Of a DNA stretch of 64,000 nt, positions 7,947 to 17,085 are shown in pieces (position 1 is the stretch's first letter; each line of letters begins with the position of its first letter). The stretch comes from Gammaproteobacteria bacterium. GTDB lineage: Bacteria > Pseudomonadota > Gammaproteobacteria > Pseudomonadales > Halieaceae. The position numbers and the translations under genes are program-made. Under the pieces are notes generated by a model. The model ran no database searches. It saw only the letters and a program-made list of their open reading frames with translations, and had not been told where the DNA came from. Location of the stretch: the NCBI GenBank assembly GCA_030427085.1, contig JAUHXH010000002.1:1116001-1180000 (forward strand), read 5' to 3'.

Positions 7947-9560
7947 TTGAAAACGGTTGCCATTGAACTTGTTGAGACCTTGCGCGACCTCGGTGTGCAG
8001 CACGTCTTCGGCGTACCCAGTGGCGGTTGGGTGGACTATATGGAGGCCCTGCGCGTCACTGAAGGTATCGAGTTTGTCCTTGCCACCCACGAGGGGGGAG
8101 CGGCCTTCATGGCGGATGTTGCCGGGCGATTAAGTGGTGCTCCAGGCGTGTGTTTTGGCACCTTCGGTCCCGGTGCGACCAATCTGGCAACCGGGGTGGG
8201 CGGTGCGTTACTGGATCGCTCCCCGGTGATAGCGCTCACCGATGAAATGCCAGATGGAATGCGTGGACGGGTGACGCAGATGGGAATCGACCATCAGGCC
8301 TTGTTTGCACCGCTGACCAAGGCTACCGGGCGCCTGTGTGCAACTGGTGTGGCGCAAACCATCCAGAAGGCTGCTGCCATTGCGCTCACCGAGCGCCCGG
8401 GGCCGGTGCATCTGGGTTTGCCTGTCGGACTCAGTGTCGAGACAGCCACTGCGGGTGCAGGGGCCTTGCACGAATCCTCCATTCAGGACGATCCTGATCA
8501 GCAATTACTCCATACCGCAGTGGCTCGCTTGCAGCAGGCCAAGCGGCCCCTGCTGGCATTGGGACTGGCCGCGGCCCGCCATCGATGTGGCGCGCAGGTA
8601 ATTGCATTCGCCGAAGCGCTGCAGGCGCCGGTGGTGCTAACGCCGATGGCCAAGGGGCTGATACCTGAAGATCATCCGCTCTACGCCGGTGTGCTGTTTC
8701 ATGCCCTCAGTGATCGGGTGGTTGAAACCTGTCGTGAGGCAGATCTGGTGTTGGCCCTTGGTTACGACCCGGTCGAGTTCAATCTCGAGCAGTGGCTGCC
8801 TGCGGTTCCCCTGATTAATGTAGACACGGCACCGCTCGATATCGATACATCCCGCTATCCCGATGCACTGGATATCACCGGGCCGTTGTCCGCCAGTCTG
8901 TCCGTGCTCTTGCAAGCGGCCTTACCTATCGCGGATTGGCAGCTCGAGGTATTGGCCAGCCGGCGCGAAGCCATGTTTCAGGGCTTGCGATCGGCAGCTG
9001 GCACGTTTGGCCCCTGCGCCGCCCTGGAAGTGATTCGCGAGTGGTTGCCCGAGGAGGGCATCATGGCCTGCGACGTGGGCGCCCACACCCATCTGATCGG
9101 CCAGAAATGGCCTACGCCGGCAGTGGGCAGGCAGGTCATGACCAACGGTTGGTCGGCGATGGGTTTTGGTGTGCCGGCAGCGATCGCGGCCAAGCTGTGC
9201 CGTCCCGATGCCCCCGTCTGTGCGGTAGTGGGGGATGGCGGATTCCTGATGACAGCAGGTGAGTTAGCCGTGGCCGTACGGTTGCAACTGGATATAGTTT
9301 TTGTGGTGTTCAGCGACAACGACCTGGCGCTGATTCGTATCAAACAAGAGAAAAAGCACCATCCCGCCTATGGCACGCGCGTACGAGAACGCGGCACTAT
9401 CGGCGGCGACAAGCTCTTTGGCGTTCCGGTGTTAGTGGCCGACAACGCCGAACACTTCCAACGCCAATTGGCCAGTGCGCAAGCGATACCGGGCCCCGTC
9501 ATCGTGGAGGCCATCATGGATAGCCGCGAGTACGACGAGCTGGTCCTCCGACCCCAATAA
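7947..9560 (+). CDS. Thiamine diphosphate enzyme, acetolactate synthase-like
   Basis: A ThDP-dependent enzyme of the acetolactate synthase/benzoylformate decarboxylase superfamily, about 537 residues. The N-terminal Pyr domain has VFGVPSGG and the catalytic Glu in THEGGAAF (Glu49). A central domain follows, and the C-terminal PP domain has GDGGFLMTAGELAVAV (Gly429-Asp430-Gly431) with the closing Asn-Asp about 28 residues on. I chose the TTG at 7947 because GGGGAGGGGCA precedes it and the protein then starts at the family N-terminus; an ATG at 7854 would overlap the upstream gene. It could decarboxylate a 2-oxo acid or ligate aldehydes. I cannot assign it to acetolactate synthesis, and no small regulatory subunit is present. 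Confidence 0.85.
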   Translation: MKTVAIELVETLRDLGVQHVFGVPSGGWVDYMEALRVTEGIEFVLATHEGGAAFMADVAGRLSGAPGVCFGTFGPGATNLATGVGGALLDRSPVIALTDEMPDGMRGRVTQMGIDHQALFAPLTKATGRLCATGVAQTIQKAAAIALTERPGPVHLGLPVGLSVETATAGAGALHESSIQDDPDQQLLHTAVARLQQAKRPLLALGLAAARHRCGAQVIAFAEALQAPVVLTPMAKGLIPEDHPLYAGVLFHALSDRVVETCREADLVLALGYDPVEFNLEQWLPAVPLINVDTAPLDIDTSRYPDALDITGPLSASLSVLLQAALPIADWQLEVLASRREAMFQGLRSAAGTFGPCAALEVIREWLPEEGIMACDVGAHTHLIGQKWPTPAVGRQVMTNGWSAMGFGVPAAIAAKLCRPDAPVCAVVGDGGFLMTAGELAVAVRLQLDIVFVVFSDNDLALIRIKQEKKHHPAYGTRVRERGTIGGDKLFGVPVLVADNAEHFQRQLASAQAIPGPVIVEAIMDSREYDELVLRPQ

Positions 9561-9567
9561 AATAAAT

Positions 9568-9628
9568 TTCAACGCCCGTTGACTTTTCAACAAACGTTGA
9601 ATATTCTCCGATTTCAACAAGTGTTGAA
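9568..9628 (+). promoter_or_regulatory. TonB receptor promoter with three tandem TetR-type operators
   Basis: Three related palindromes lie in a row: TTCAACGCCCGTTGAC (9568-9583), TTCAACAAACGTTGAA (9586-9601) and TTCAACAAGTGTTGAA (9613-9628). The last has the same 7-bp arms as the site at 3027-3042. A strong promoter is embedded: TTGACT (9579-9584), a 17-bp spacer, and TATTCT (9602-9607). The first site touches the -35 element, the second fills the spacer and the third lies just downstream of the -10. Tight multi-site repression by the TetR protein at 2330-2977 is inferred. Confidence 0.78.
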
Positions 9629-9696
9629 TAACGGGTGGCTCGCGCTACCCGCCCATAAGAAGCTTCTCGAAAGCGCTGATAAAAGGGAAAACTACC

Positions 9697-11970
9697 ATGC
9701 GTAATCTTACTGCCCGTAAACCCCTGGCAATTGCCATCGCCCTGGCCAGCAGCTGTGGAATTCCCACAGTGGTTGCCCAGTCAGACACCCCTTCTTTTGC
9801 GCTGGAGGAGGTTGTTGTAACCGCCCGCCGCCGCAGTGAGAGCCTGCAGGATGTGCCGATCGCAGTAACGGCCCTGTCCGGCGACGCGCTTACCCTGAAG
9901 GGAGCATCAGACATCACCGAACTGGCGCAGGCCGTTCCCAGCGTAACTCTGGAACCGTCCCGTGCTACTAACACCACACTGACCGCCTTCATCCGCGGTA
10001 TTGGCCAGCAGGACCCGCTGGCGGGCTTTGAGCAGGGCGTTGGTCTGTACATGGACGACGTCTACATGGCACGTCCCCAGGGTAATGTTGTAGACATCTA
10101 TGACGTGGAGCGCATCGAAGTACTGCGCGGCCCTCAGGGCACACTGTACGGCCGCAACACCATGGGCGGTGCCATCCGCTACGTAACGCGCCGGCTGGAC
10201 GAAGAGTTCGGCGGTAATGTGAAGGCCACTTATGGTGACTACGGCCAGGTTGACCTGGTGGGCACCGTGAATGTTCCTCTGGGTGACAGCTTCCGCGTAG
10301 GTGGTACGGTTGCCTCCTTCCAGCGCGATGGTTACGGCGACAACCTGACCACCGGCGACGGTAACTACGACAAGGACATTTTCGCCTATCGCCTGAGTGC
10401 TGAGTGGCTGCCCACCGAAGATCTGCTGGTACGCTTTGCCTACGACGACACTCAGGATAAATCGGCCCCGGTTGCCGGTTATCGTCCTCGTGCGGGTGCC
10501 GTCTCCGGTGAGCCAGTGCTGGACGATATTCGTGATACCTGGGCTGGCGCCGCCGACAACATCTCTACCGCTGGTATTGGTGGCAACAACCAGGTGGACT
10601 CCGACGGCTGGATGGTGTCTGTTGACTGGAATATCGGCGACAAGTACACCTTCCGCTCCATCACAGCCGACCGCGCTGACTACACAGAGTCTGTGATCGA
10701 CTTCGACAGTCTGTCGGGCGACGATTTCGACGCACCGGTGATCTACGACAACGAACAGTTCACTCAGGAATTCCAGTTGCTGTACACCGGCGACAAGATG
10801 AACCTGGTGACTGGCCTGTTCTACATCGATGCCTCTGCGTCCAATGACTTCGACGTGGTTCTCGGTCAACTGGGCCGGGTGGCTTACGGCTCTGAACTCA
10901 CCGCCTACACGGGCGGCATCGTGGAAACTGACTCCTGGTCTGCCTTCGCTGACCTGACCTGGAACTTCACTGAGAAGCTGTCCGCCGCTGTGGGTGTGCG
11001 TTACACCGAAGACGAGCGTACTGTCGATGTGTTCCGCGGCAGCTACCTGGGTGCTGGCGGCTCTCCCTTCTTCGGCAATGACAACGCCATCTTCCTGGGC
11101 GCTTCCAGTGATTACGAAGCCACTAAAACCTGGGACGACTGGTCGCCACGGGTGAACGTGAGCTACCTGTTGAACGAGGACATGACCGTATACGCCGGCT
11201 ACAGCCAGGGCTTCAAGGCGGGCATGTTTGATCCGCGTGGTGCCAACTTCCTGACTCCAGCGGTGGAAGAGGGTGTCGACCCGGAAACCCTGGACTCCTA
11301 TGAAGTGGGTCTGAAGTCCACTTACTGGGACGGTCGCGCGGTGACCAACATTGCACTGTTCTACTCCGACTACACCAACATGCAGGTGCCTGGTTCGGTC
11401 GGTGTGGATAGCGACGGTGACGGTGTGAACGACGACTTCGTTGGCACGCTCACCAACGCCGGTGAAGCGGAAATTTCCGGTATCGAGATTGAAGGTAGCT
11501 TCATGTTCACCGAGCGTCTGACCATGCAGGTGGCGGCGAGCTTCCTCGATACTGACATCACTGAATGGATCGTTAACGGTGTAGATGTCTCCGACGATCG
11601 TTACATCCAGAATACACCGGAAGAAATGGTGTATATCGGTCTGGACTATGTAACAGATCTGTTCGGTGGCGACCTGAACTGGATTGCCAGCTACGCCTAC
11701 AAGGGTGATGCCACACAGTTCGAGTTTGCCGCACCGGTAATGGACCAGGAAGCACACTCTCTCGTGAACGCCAGTATCGTGTGGGTTTCCGGCAACGACA
11801 GCTGGATGGTGGGTCTGCACGGCAAGAACCTGACGGACGAAGAGGTGAAGACTGCGGGCTACTGCTTCGGTAACGAGCCTTACTGTTCAGCGCTCGGTCT
11901 TGAAGACAACACGTCAGTGTTCTACGGACCGCCGCGCACCTTCACCATCACCGGTGAGTATCGTTTCTAG
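9697..11970 (+). CDS. TonB-dependent outer membrane receptor
   Basis: A 757-residue outer-membrane receptor. A signal peptide covers about residues 1-28 (hydrophobic AIAIALASSC, ending near VVAQS), followed by a TonB-box-like LEEVVVTARRR. The plug domain includes IEVLRGPQGTLYGRNTMGG, and a 22-strand barrel ends in the aromatic TITGEYRF, typical of BamA-recognised outer-membrane proteins. The closest general type is the broad FecA/CirA-like sugar and small-molecule receptor group rather than an obvious siderophore receptor. Operators shared with the inner-membrane symporter suggest both move the same nutrient, or its parent compound. A strong terminator follows. Confidence 0.95.
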   Translation: MRNLTARKPLAIAIALASSCGIPTVVAQSDTPSFALEEVVVTARRRSESLQDVPIAVTALSGDALTLKGASDITELAQAVPSVTLEPSRATNTTLTAFIRGIGQQDPLAGFEQGVGLYMDDVYMARPQGNVVDIYDVERIEVLRGPQGTLYGRNTMGGAIRYVTRRLDEEFGGNVKATYGDYGQVDLVGTVNVPLGDSFRVGGTVASFQRDGYGDNLTTGDGNYDKDIFAYRLSAEWLPTEDLLVRFAYDDTQDKSAPVAGYRPRAGAVSGEPVLDDIRDTWAGAADNISTAGIGGNNQVDSDGWMVSVDWNIGDKYTFRSITADRADYTESVIDFDSLSGDDFDAPVIYDNEQFTQEFQLLYTGDKMNLVTGLFYIDASASNDFDVVLGQLGRVAYGSELTAYTGGIVETDSWSAFADLTWNFTEKLSAAVGVRYTEDERTVDVFRGSYLGAGGSPFFGNDNAIFLGASSDYEATKTWDDWSPRVNVSYLLNEDMTVYAGYSQGFKAGMFDPRGANFLTPAVEEGVDPETLDSYEVGLKSTYWDGRAVTNIALFYSDYTNMQVPGSVGVDSDGDGVNDDFVGTLTNAGEAEISGIEIEGSFMFTERLTMQVAASFLDTDITEWIVNGVDVSDDRYIQNTPEEMVYIGLDYVTDLFGGDLNWIASYAYKGDATQFEFAAPVMDQEAHSLVNASIVWVSGNDSWMVGLHGKNLTDEEVKTAGYCFGNEPYCSALGLEDNTSVFYGPPRTFTITGEYRF

Positions 11971-11990
11971 GGGCGGCATCCTTCCCCACT

Positions 11991-12025
11991 GGGGCCGGGT
12001 GGGCGAGCACGCCGGCCCCCTTTTT
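11991..12025 (+). terminator. Rho-independent terminator after the TonB receptor
   Basis: GGGGCCGG (11991-11998) and CCGGCCCC (12012-12019) form an 8-bp GC stem with a 13-nt loop, followed by a short T run (12021-12025). It should isolate the receptor transcript from the acyl-CoA synthetase gene. Confidence 0.85.
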
Positions 12026-12072
12026 AATCTCAGTTCTAATAATTCTCAGTTGAATCACGGGAGTGTGTAATC

Positions 12073-13632
12073 GTGTCGGGATTTGACGCCCCGGTTCCCC
12101 TGTTGCCGGAAATACTGGCTCTGCATGGTAAATGGCGAGCTGACAGGGATGCGGTAATCTGTGGCGATACGCGCTGGACCTGGCGCCAGTTCACCGCCCA
12201 TACCCATGGTTTTGCCCACGGCCTGATCGATCAGGGGCTGCGCCCCGGAGACCGGGTGGTGGTATTGATGAGCAACGGTGCACCGATGGTGCAGGCGCTG
12301 TTCGGCATAATGGCCGCGGGCGGTGTGTCGGTACCGATCAACCTGTCGGTTACGGATGAAGCGGTTGCGGCAATGATTACCGATGCCAACGCAGCGGCGG
12401 TGGTTGTCACCAGCGATCAGCAACCCCGAATAGATGGGCTGCGTGCTCAGCTGCCAGAAACCACCTCCCTGTTCGTATGTGACGGTGGCGACAGCGCGGG
12501 CTGGTGGACCATTGAAGAGTTGACCTACGGTCGGCCCGGCTACCTGCCCGCCGTGGATCTGGCGGACGACGACTTACTCAATATTATTTACAGTTCCGGT
12601 ACAACCGGAATGCCAAAAGGCATCACCCATACCCATCGTGGCCGCCGGGACTGGGCCTACGATCTGTGTGTCGCCCTGCGCTACCACGGCGGTGCCCGCA
12701 CGTTGCTTACCATTGGGCTGTACTCCAACATCTCCTGGGTGGCCATGCTGTGTACCTTGCTCTCGGGCGGTACCATCCTCGTGCACAAAAAATTTGACGC
12801 AGCAGCCTTCCTCGAAACAGTGGAAGCAGAGGGCGTGACACATACGGCGATGGTGCCGATTCAGTTTCAACGGGTGGTGCAGGCGCTGGAAACAATGCCC
12901 ACCAACCTGAGTTCCATGCAGGCGATGATGAGCTGTGGCTCACCCCTGCGAGGACCGTTGAAGGAAGCGATTTTCCAACACTTCCCCTGCGGTATTGTGG
13001 AACTTTACGGCTTGACCGAAGGCATTATCACCACGCTGGACCCCGAGGACGCACCGGGTCGCTGGAGTTCTGTGGGCAGGCCCCTGCTGGGAACCGACCT
13101 GCGTATTCTGGGCGATGATGACCACGAACTTGGGCCCGGCGAGGCGGGTGAAATTGTCTCTCGCGGGCGCATCACCATGCCCGGTTATTGGCAGCGAGAC
13201 GACGCCAACGAAGAAGCCAGTTATATCGACGACCATGGTCGCCAGTGGCTGCGCTCCGGGGATGTCGGTCAGCTCGATGCGGAGGGTTTCCTCTACATTG
13301 TCGATCGGAAAAAAGACATGATTCTGTCTGGTGGTCAAAACGTGTTCCCCCAGGATATCGAAGCGATACTGGCCAATCACCCGGCGGTGGACGACGTGGC
13401 CGTGATCGGTGTTACCTCAGATCGCTGGGGAGAAACCCCGGTCGCGATTGTGGTACCGGTGGCCGCCGAACGCGAACGTCTGGGGGAACTGCTATGCTGG
13501 GCCAACGAGCGTTTGGGTCGGCAGCAGCGCCTGGCAGATGTGAAGGAAGTCGACGTGTTGCCGCGCAATCCGAATGGGAAAATTCTGAAACGGGAGTTGC
13601 GCCAGCAATTTGCTGAATTGCGTTATGAGTGA
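12073..13632 (+). CDS. Class I adenylate-forming enzyme (acyl-CoA synthetase-like)
   Basis: A 519-residue AMP-binding ligase. The phosphate loop is YSSGTTGMPKG, the A5-type motif is LYGLTEG, the hinge region has WLRSGDVGQLDAEGF and DRKKDMILSGGQNVFP, and the C-terminal catalytic lysine lies in NPNGKILKREL. It should activate a carboxylic acid as acyl-AMP and load it on CoA. The GTG start is preceded by GGGAGTG. Its last codons overlap the start of the alpha/beta hydrolase, so the two are coupled. The acid is unknown; a short or aromatic acid from the substrate handled by this locus is a guess. Confidence 0.87.
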   Translation: MSGFDAPVPLLPEILALHGKWRADRDAVICGDTRWTWRQFTAHTHGFAHGLIDQGLRPGDRVVVLMSNGAPMVQALFGIMAAGGVSVPINLSVTDEAVAAMITDANAAAVVVTSDQQPRIDGLRAQLPETTSLFVCDGGDSAGWWTIEELTYGRPGYLPAVDLADDDLLNIIYSSGTTGMPKGITHTHRGRRDWAYDLCVALRYHGGARTLLTIGLYSNISWVAMLCTLLSGGTILVHKKFDAAAFLETVEAEGVTHTAMVPIQFQRVVQALETMPTNLSSMQAMMSCGSPLRGPLKEAIFQHFPCGIVELYGLTEGIITTLDPEDAPGRWSSVGRPLLGTDLRILGDDDHELGPGEAGEIVSRGRITMPGYWQRDDANEEASYIDDHGRQWLRSGDVGQLDAEGFLYIVDRKKDMILSGGQNVFPQDIEAILANHPAVDDVAVIGVTSDRWGETPVAIVVPVAAERERLGELLCWANERLGRQQRLADVKEVDVLPRNPNGKILKRELRQQFAELRYE

Positions 13633-14485
13633 CTACTGCGATATTCACTACGCGTCTCACGACGGCCTGCTGTTGTACGCTCGGGACTACGCCTGCCAGT
13701 CGGACACTCCCCGCGGTACCGTGCTGTGCATGCATGGCCTGACGCGTAACAGCGGCGATTTTCACGGCCTGGCGCAACACCTCGCTGAACATTACCGCGT
13801 TATCAGTGTCGACCAGCGTGGGCGTGGCCTGTCTGACTACGACAGCGAACCGGCCAATTACAATCCGCAAACCTATGTGCAGGATATGTTCACCCTGCTC
13901 GAGGTTCTGTCGCTGGAAAAGGTGATTTTGGTCGGCACGTCCATGGGCGGCTTGATGGCGTTTATGATGGCGACGCTGAAACCGGAAAGCGTGGAGGCCA
14001 TGGTCATCAATGACATCGGCCCCGAAGTCGATCCGGCAGGGCTTGAGCGCATCAAGGGTTATGTCGGGAAGAGTAAGCCGGTGACTACCTGGGAAGACGC
14101 GGTGGCCCAGTGCCGGGAGATCAATGCACTCGCGTTCCCGGATTTCACTGACGATCAGTGGCAGGAATTCACCCACGTTATTTATCGCAACGTCGATGGC
14201 AAGCCTCTACTTGCCTATGACCCGGCGATAGCGCAACCGATTGAGGTTGCCGATGAATCCGCAGTACCCCCGGACCTGTGGCCGGTATTCAGCGCGATCG
14301 CAGCGACGCCAATGCTGGTTATCAGAGGCGAGTCCTCCGATATTCTGGCGCCTGAGTGTGTTGCCGAAATGAAACGTCGCAAAGCAGACCTGCAGTTTAC
14401 CGAGGTGCCCAATCGCGGCCACGCGCCCACTCTTGATGAAGCCGAGGCGCGGCAGGCAATCGACCAATTCCTGCATTCTCACTAA
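13625..14485 (+). CDS. Alpha/beta hydrolase
   Basis: A 286-residue alpha/beta-fold hydrolase. The oxyanion-hole region is LCMHGLTRNSGDF, the nucleophile elbow GTSMGG places Ser106, and the C-terminal NRGHAPTLDE gives the catalytic His266. An Asp near GESSDIL is the likely third member. The ATG overlaps the upstream ligase stop (ATGAGTGA), which is why I prefer it over an in-frame TTG at 13610. It may hydrolyse an ester or a C-C bond of the imported compound. The gene converges with the exonuclease gene. Confidence 0.88.
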   Translation: MSDYCDIHYASHDGLLLYARDYACQSDTPRGTVLCMHGLTRNSGDFHGLAQHLAEHYRVISVDQRGRGLSDYDSEPANYNPQTYVQDMFTLLEVLSLEKVILVGTSMGGLMAFMMATLKPESVEAMVINDIGPEVDPAGLERIKGYVGKSKPVTTWEDAVAQCREINALAFPDFTDDQWQEFTHVIYRNVDGKPLLAYDPAIAQPIEVADESAVPPDLWPVFSAIAATPMLVIRGESSDILAPECVAEMKRRKADLQFTEVPNRGHAPTLDEAEARQAIDQFLHSH

Positions 14486-14522
14486 CATTACTCGTCACTT
14501 CTTTCCTACGGGTAGCTACCGG

Positions 14523-15221
14523 CTAACGAACGCGTAGCAGGTCGGCCAGCGTTGCCGGCTGGCAATTTCCGTTTCGGTCTACCCCACCCCGATGACTGGC
14601 AATGGCCAACAGTAACTCCGCTGTGGCCAGCGCATCCGTTAGTGCATTGTGTGCCGGGTAATCTGGCAAGCCGTATCGCTGCCGACTTCCGGCGAGTGTT
14701 AACTGGCCGGGACGTGGGCCACCTTCCTGCCGCGCCAGCGTCTGCCGCTCCAGTGCCAGGGTATCGATGTAAGGTAATAGCAAGGGTGCAGCGAAGCAGC
14801 GCTGGCTGGCTCTGTCGAGGTAGGCGAGGTCCAGCGGCGCATGGTGAAAAACCAGCACGCGCCCTCGCGCGGCCAGGCACAGTTGTTCAATCGCATCGGC
14901 TTCGCTGCCGGCCTGCCGTAGGTCGCAGTCGCGAATCTGGTGAATCCCTGCGCTTTGCCCGACAGTGTCTTGCGCGGCAATCAGGCAGTGAGTGGCAGAA
15001 CTCAGCGCGATGCGTCCTGCGTCGATCGCTACCCAGCCAAGGCTCAGTAATTCACCTTGTTCGAGCTCCAGTGAAGACATTTCTGCATCGCAAACCAGAT
15101 AGCCCTGCTGATGCCAGGGCTGGCGAGGTTTTGGCAGGGGAGCCTCCCAGCAACTCGCGAGTGCATCGCCGCGGCCTTGGCGACGGTAGCGGTGCCTACG
15201 CCAACGCAGGCGCCACATCAA
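14523..15221 (-). CDS. DnaQ-like 3'-5' exonuclease
   Basis: A 232-residue DEDD-family exonuclease related to the DNA polymerase III epsilon subunit. The Exo I motif is DAEMSSLE (Asp45, Glu47), Exo II lies near HHAPLDLAYLD, and Exo III near HNALTDALATAELL, the DEDDh type. The start codon overlaps the stop of the DUF294 gene (TGATG), so the pair is translationally coupled. This DUF294/exonuclease pair is a recurrent neighbour of acetate transport genes in gammaproteobacteria. Whether it degrades DNA or a nucleotide signal there is not known. Confidence 0.87.
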   Translation of the reverse strand: MMWRLRWRRHRYRRQGRGDALASCWEAPLPKPRQPWHQQGYLVCDAEMSSLELEQGELLSLGWVAIDAGRIALSSATHCLIAAQDTVGQSAGIHQIRDCDLRQAGSEADAIEQLCLAARGRVLVFHHAPLDLAYLDRASQRCFAAPLLLPYIDTLALERQTLARQEGGPRPGQLTLAGSRQRYGLPDYPAHNALTDALATAELLLAIASHRGGVDRNGNCQPATLADLLRVR

Positions 15222-17035
15222 CCCAGGCCCTGACGATACTGCTGGTGAACACCATTCTGTGCGTCGTGGATGATGGAAAACGCATCACGTAACTGTTCCC
15301 GCGACATCTTCGACAGTTTCCGGATATTGAGAAAATTATCGGCCGGCTCGCCACGGAGTTGAAGGTCGGCCTGATGCTGCAGGCGCAGTCGCTGTAAACA
15401 GTGCAGCGCATCAGAAAGATTGCGTGCGTCAACCTTCGCCAGTGCACCGCAACGCTCCAGTGCCTGCAGTCGCTCGTCGGTGTTGATGGCCTCGATGCCG
15501 TGGTGCAGGGCATGCAGTCGCGCAATATCGGTAACGAGCATCACCCCGTGCTTCTTCAGATCGAGACTGTCTCGGTGCTGGCCGTCGCGCTCCACGACAA
15601 AACGACGAAATATGCCCAGCGGCGGCGAACCGTCCAGTGCATTGGCAGCGAGGGCGGCGAGGAAAATGCTGTTCCGCGAAGCGGTGTCCAGCATAGTTCG
15701 CTGCAGTGCCTGACACAGTCCGCTGGTACCGTGAACGGACCGGATATCAAAAAAGATCGACACGCGCATCACGGCATCGGGCGTCGGGCTGGTGCTCCAC
15801 CTGCCAACTTCCTCCTGCCAGTGTTTCAGCGGCTGTCGCCACTGTGGGTTGGTAGCCATCACCTGCCCGTTGCAGTAGGGGTAGCCACAGCTGTCGAGCC
15901 CGTCACAGACAAAGTTGGCCAGACGCTCGAAATAGGGGTCATGGGCTGGTTCGGCACTGTCATCCAGCACCATGCCATTGTCCTGGTCGGCACCCAGCAA
16001 TTGCTCCTGCCGGCCCTGAGAGCCAAAGCCCAGCCAGCAATAGGGCACGGGCGGCGGGCCGAGTTGCTCCTCGCCCAGTTGCAGCAGGCGCACGGTAACA
16101 GCGTCGCTGATTGCGGTGAGAATACGGCTGACCTGTCGCGCTCGTATCCCCGCGTTGACCCACTGGGTCACCAGCTGGGGGACACCCTCGAGTAAGTTCT
16201 GGAGGCCCGCCACGTCTGCCTGGCGCGAAATGTGTTGCACCAGATAGACCGGGTCGTCCTGGCGGGCCAGCATCAGGTCGGAGGTGGTAACCACGCCACA
16301 GAGGCTGCCGTCGCGCATCACTGGCAGGTGGTGGCAGGCAAAACGTGTCATCGCCAGCACGGCCTCGAACAGGCTGGCGCCTGCGGTGATCCCGTGCAGG
16401 TTGCGCGTCATAATGTCGCTGACCGGGCTATCAGGCGAGCGCCCTGCAGCCAGCACGCGTTCTCTCAGGTCCCGGTCGGTAACAATGCCCAGTAATGTTT
16501 CGCCGTCCTGCACGAAAGCCGACGACACGCGGCGCTCGCTCATCGATTTTGCCACCGCGCTGATTGCCTCGTCCGGAGCAACCGTCAGCAAGTCCTGGTT
16601 CATCACACTTTCCACCGCCTGTGCCATGGCGTGGGGTTGCGGCTCGTAGCGCGCCGCGCGACGTAGGCGGCGGCTGCGCTGGGTATGAAAATAGCGATCG
16701 AAACCGCGATGTGATTCACGCAGTTGCTGGTAGCTGGCGTCCGGCAGGCGGTAGAGCAGGGCGTCCTCAATGACTGTGGCACTGACGCTGTCTTCGTGCG
16801 CGCTGGCGAGGCGGGCCAGGTGAAAGCTCTCGCCTTCGCCCAGCCTGTCCAGCAGTTTGTTCTGGCTGTCACGCAGGTCGATGGCACCACTGCGAACGAT
16901 CCGCAACCCGCCGCCATCTTCCGGAGACAGCCGTTCGCCCTGACGATGGTAAACCACCTCAAGGGTGGCTGCGGCCCGGAGTAAAGTGGACTCATCCAGT
17001 TCATTGAAGGGGAGGGTTTGCCCCACAAAATCCAC
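15218..17035 (-). CDS. cNMP-binding/CBS/DUF294 nucleotidyltransferase-like protein
   Basis: A 605-residue cytoplasmic protein with four parts. A cyclic-nucleotide-binding-like domain covers about residues 10-115, and paired CBS domains cover about 145-265 (SVMNQDLLTVAPDEAISAVA and SDIMTRNLHGITAG). A DUF294 nucleotidyltransferase core holds GFGSQGRQEQLLGADQDN, with the GS and DxD-type motifs shared with GlnD, and a helical DUF294 C-terminal domain follows. It may adenylylate or uridylylate a partner in response to a nucleotide ligand, but no substrate is visible. The GTG used is the first plausible start. The frame stays open to a CTG that overlaps the upstream stop at 17086, so the true start may be up to 18 codons earlier. 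Confidence 0.85.
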   Translation of the reverse strand: MDFVGQTLPFNELDESTLLRAAATLEVVYHRQGERLSPEDGGGLRIVRSGAIDLRDSQNKLLDRLGEGESFHLARLASAHEDSVSATVIEDALLYRLPDASYQQLRESHRGFDRYFHTQRSRRLRRAARYEPQPHAMAQAVESVMNQDLLTVAPDEAISAVAKSMSERRVSSAFVQDGETLLGIVTDRDLRERVLAAGRSPDSPVSDIMTRNLHGITAGASLFEAVLAMTRFACHHLPVMRDGSLCGVVTTSDLMLARQDDPVYLVQHISRQADVAGLQNLLEGVPQLVTQWVNAGIRARQVSRILTAISDAVTVRLLQLGEEQLGPPPVPYCWLGFGSQGRQEQLLGADQDNGMVLDDSAEPAHDPYFERLANFVCDGLDSCGYPYCNGQVMATNPQWRQPLKHWQEEVGRWSTSPTPDAVMRVSIFFDIRSVHGTSGLCQALQRTMLDTASRNSIFLAALAANALDGSPPLGIFRRFVVERDGQHRDSLDLKKHGVMLVTDIARLHALHHGIEAINTDERLQALERCGALAKVDARNLSDALHCLQRLRLQHQADLQLRGEPADNFLNIRKLSKMSREQLRDAFSIIHDAQNGVHQQYRQGLG

Positions 17036-17085
17036 TAGCGCACGCAGCTCGGGGGCGAGAGCCGGTGCCTGCTCGTGTAACGTGC

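Noticed and set aside
7947-9560. Sulfoacetaldehyde acetyltransferase, suggested by the adjacent TauE/SafE gene
   Set aside because: The N-terminal motifs (VFGVPSGG, THEGGAAF) do not match the Xsc sequence I know, and no phosphotransacetylase is nearby.
9907-11820. A 637-codon open frame antisense to the TonB receptor
   Set aside because: It has no recognisable domain, is rich in His/Val typical of complementary reading of GC-rich coding DNA, and lies wholly inside a clear receptor gene.
14511-14520. GGTAGCTACC palindrome between converging genes as a terminator
   Set aside because: The stem would be only 5 bp without a loop and has no T run, so it is too weak to call.
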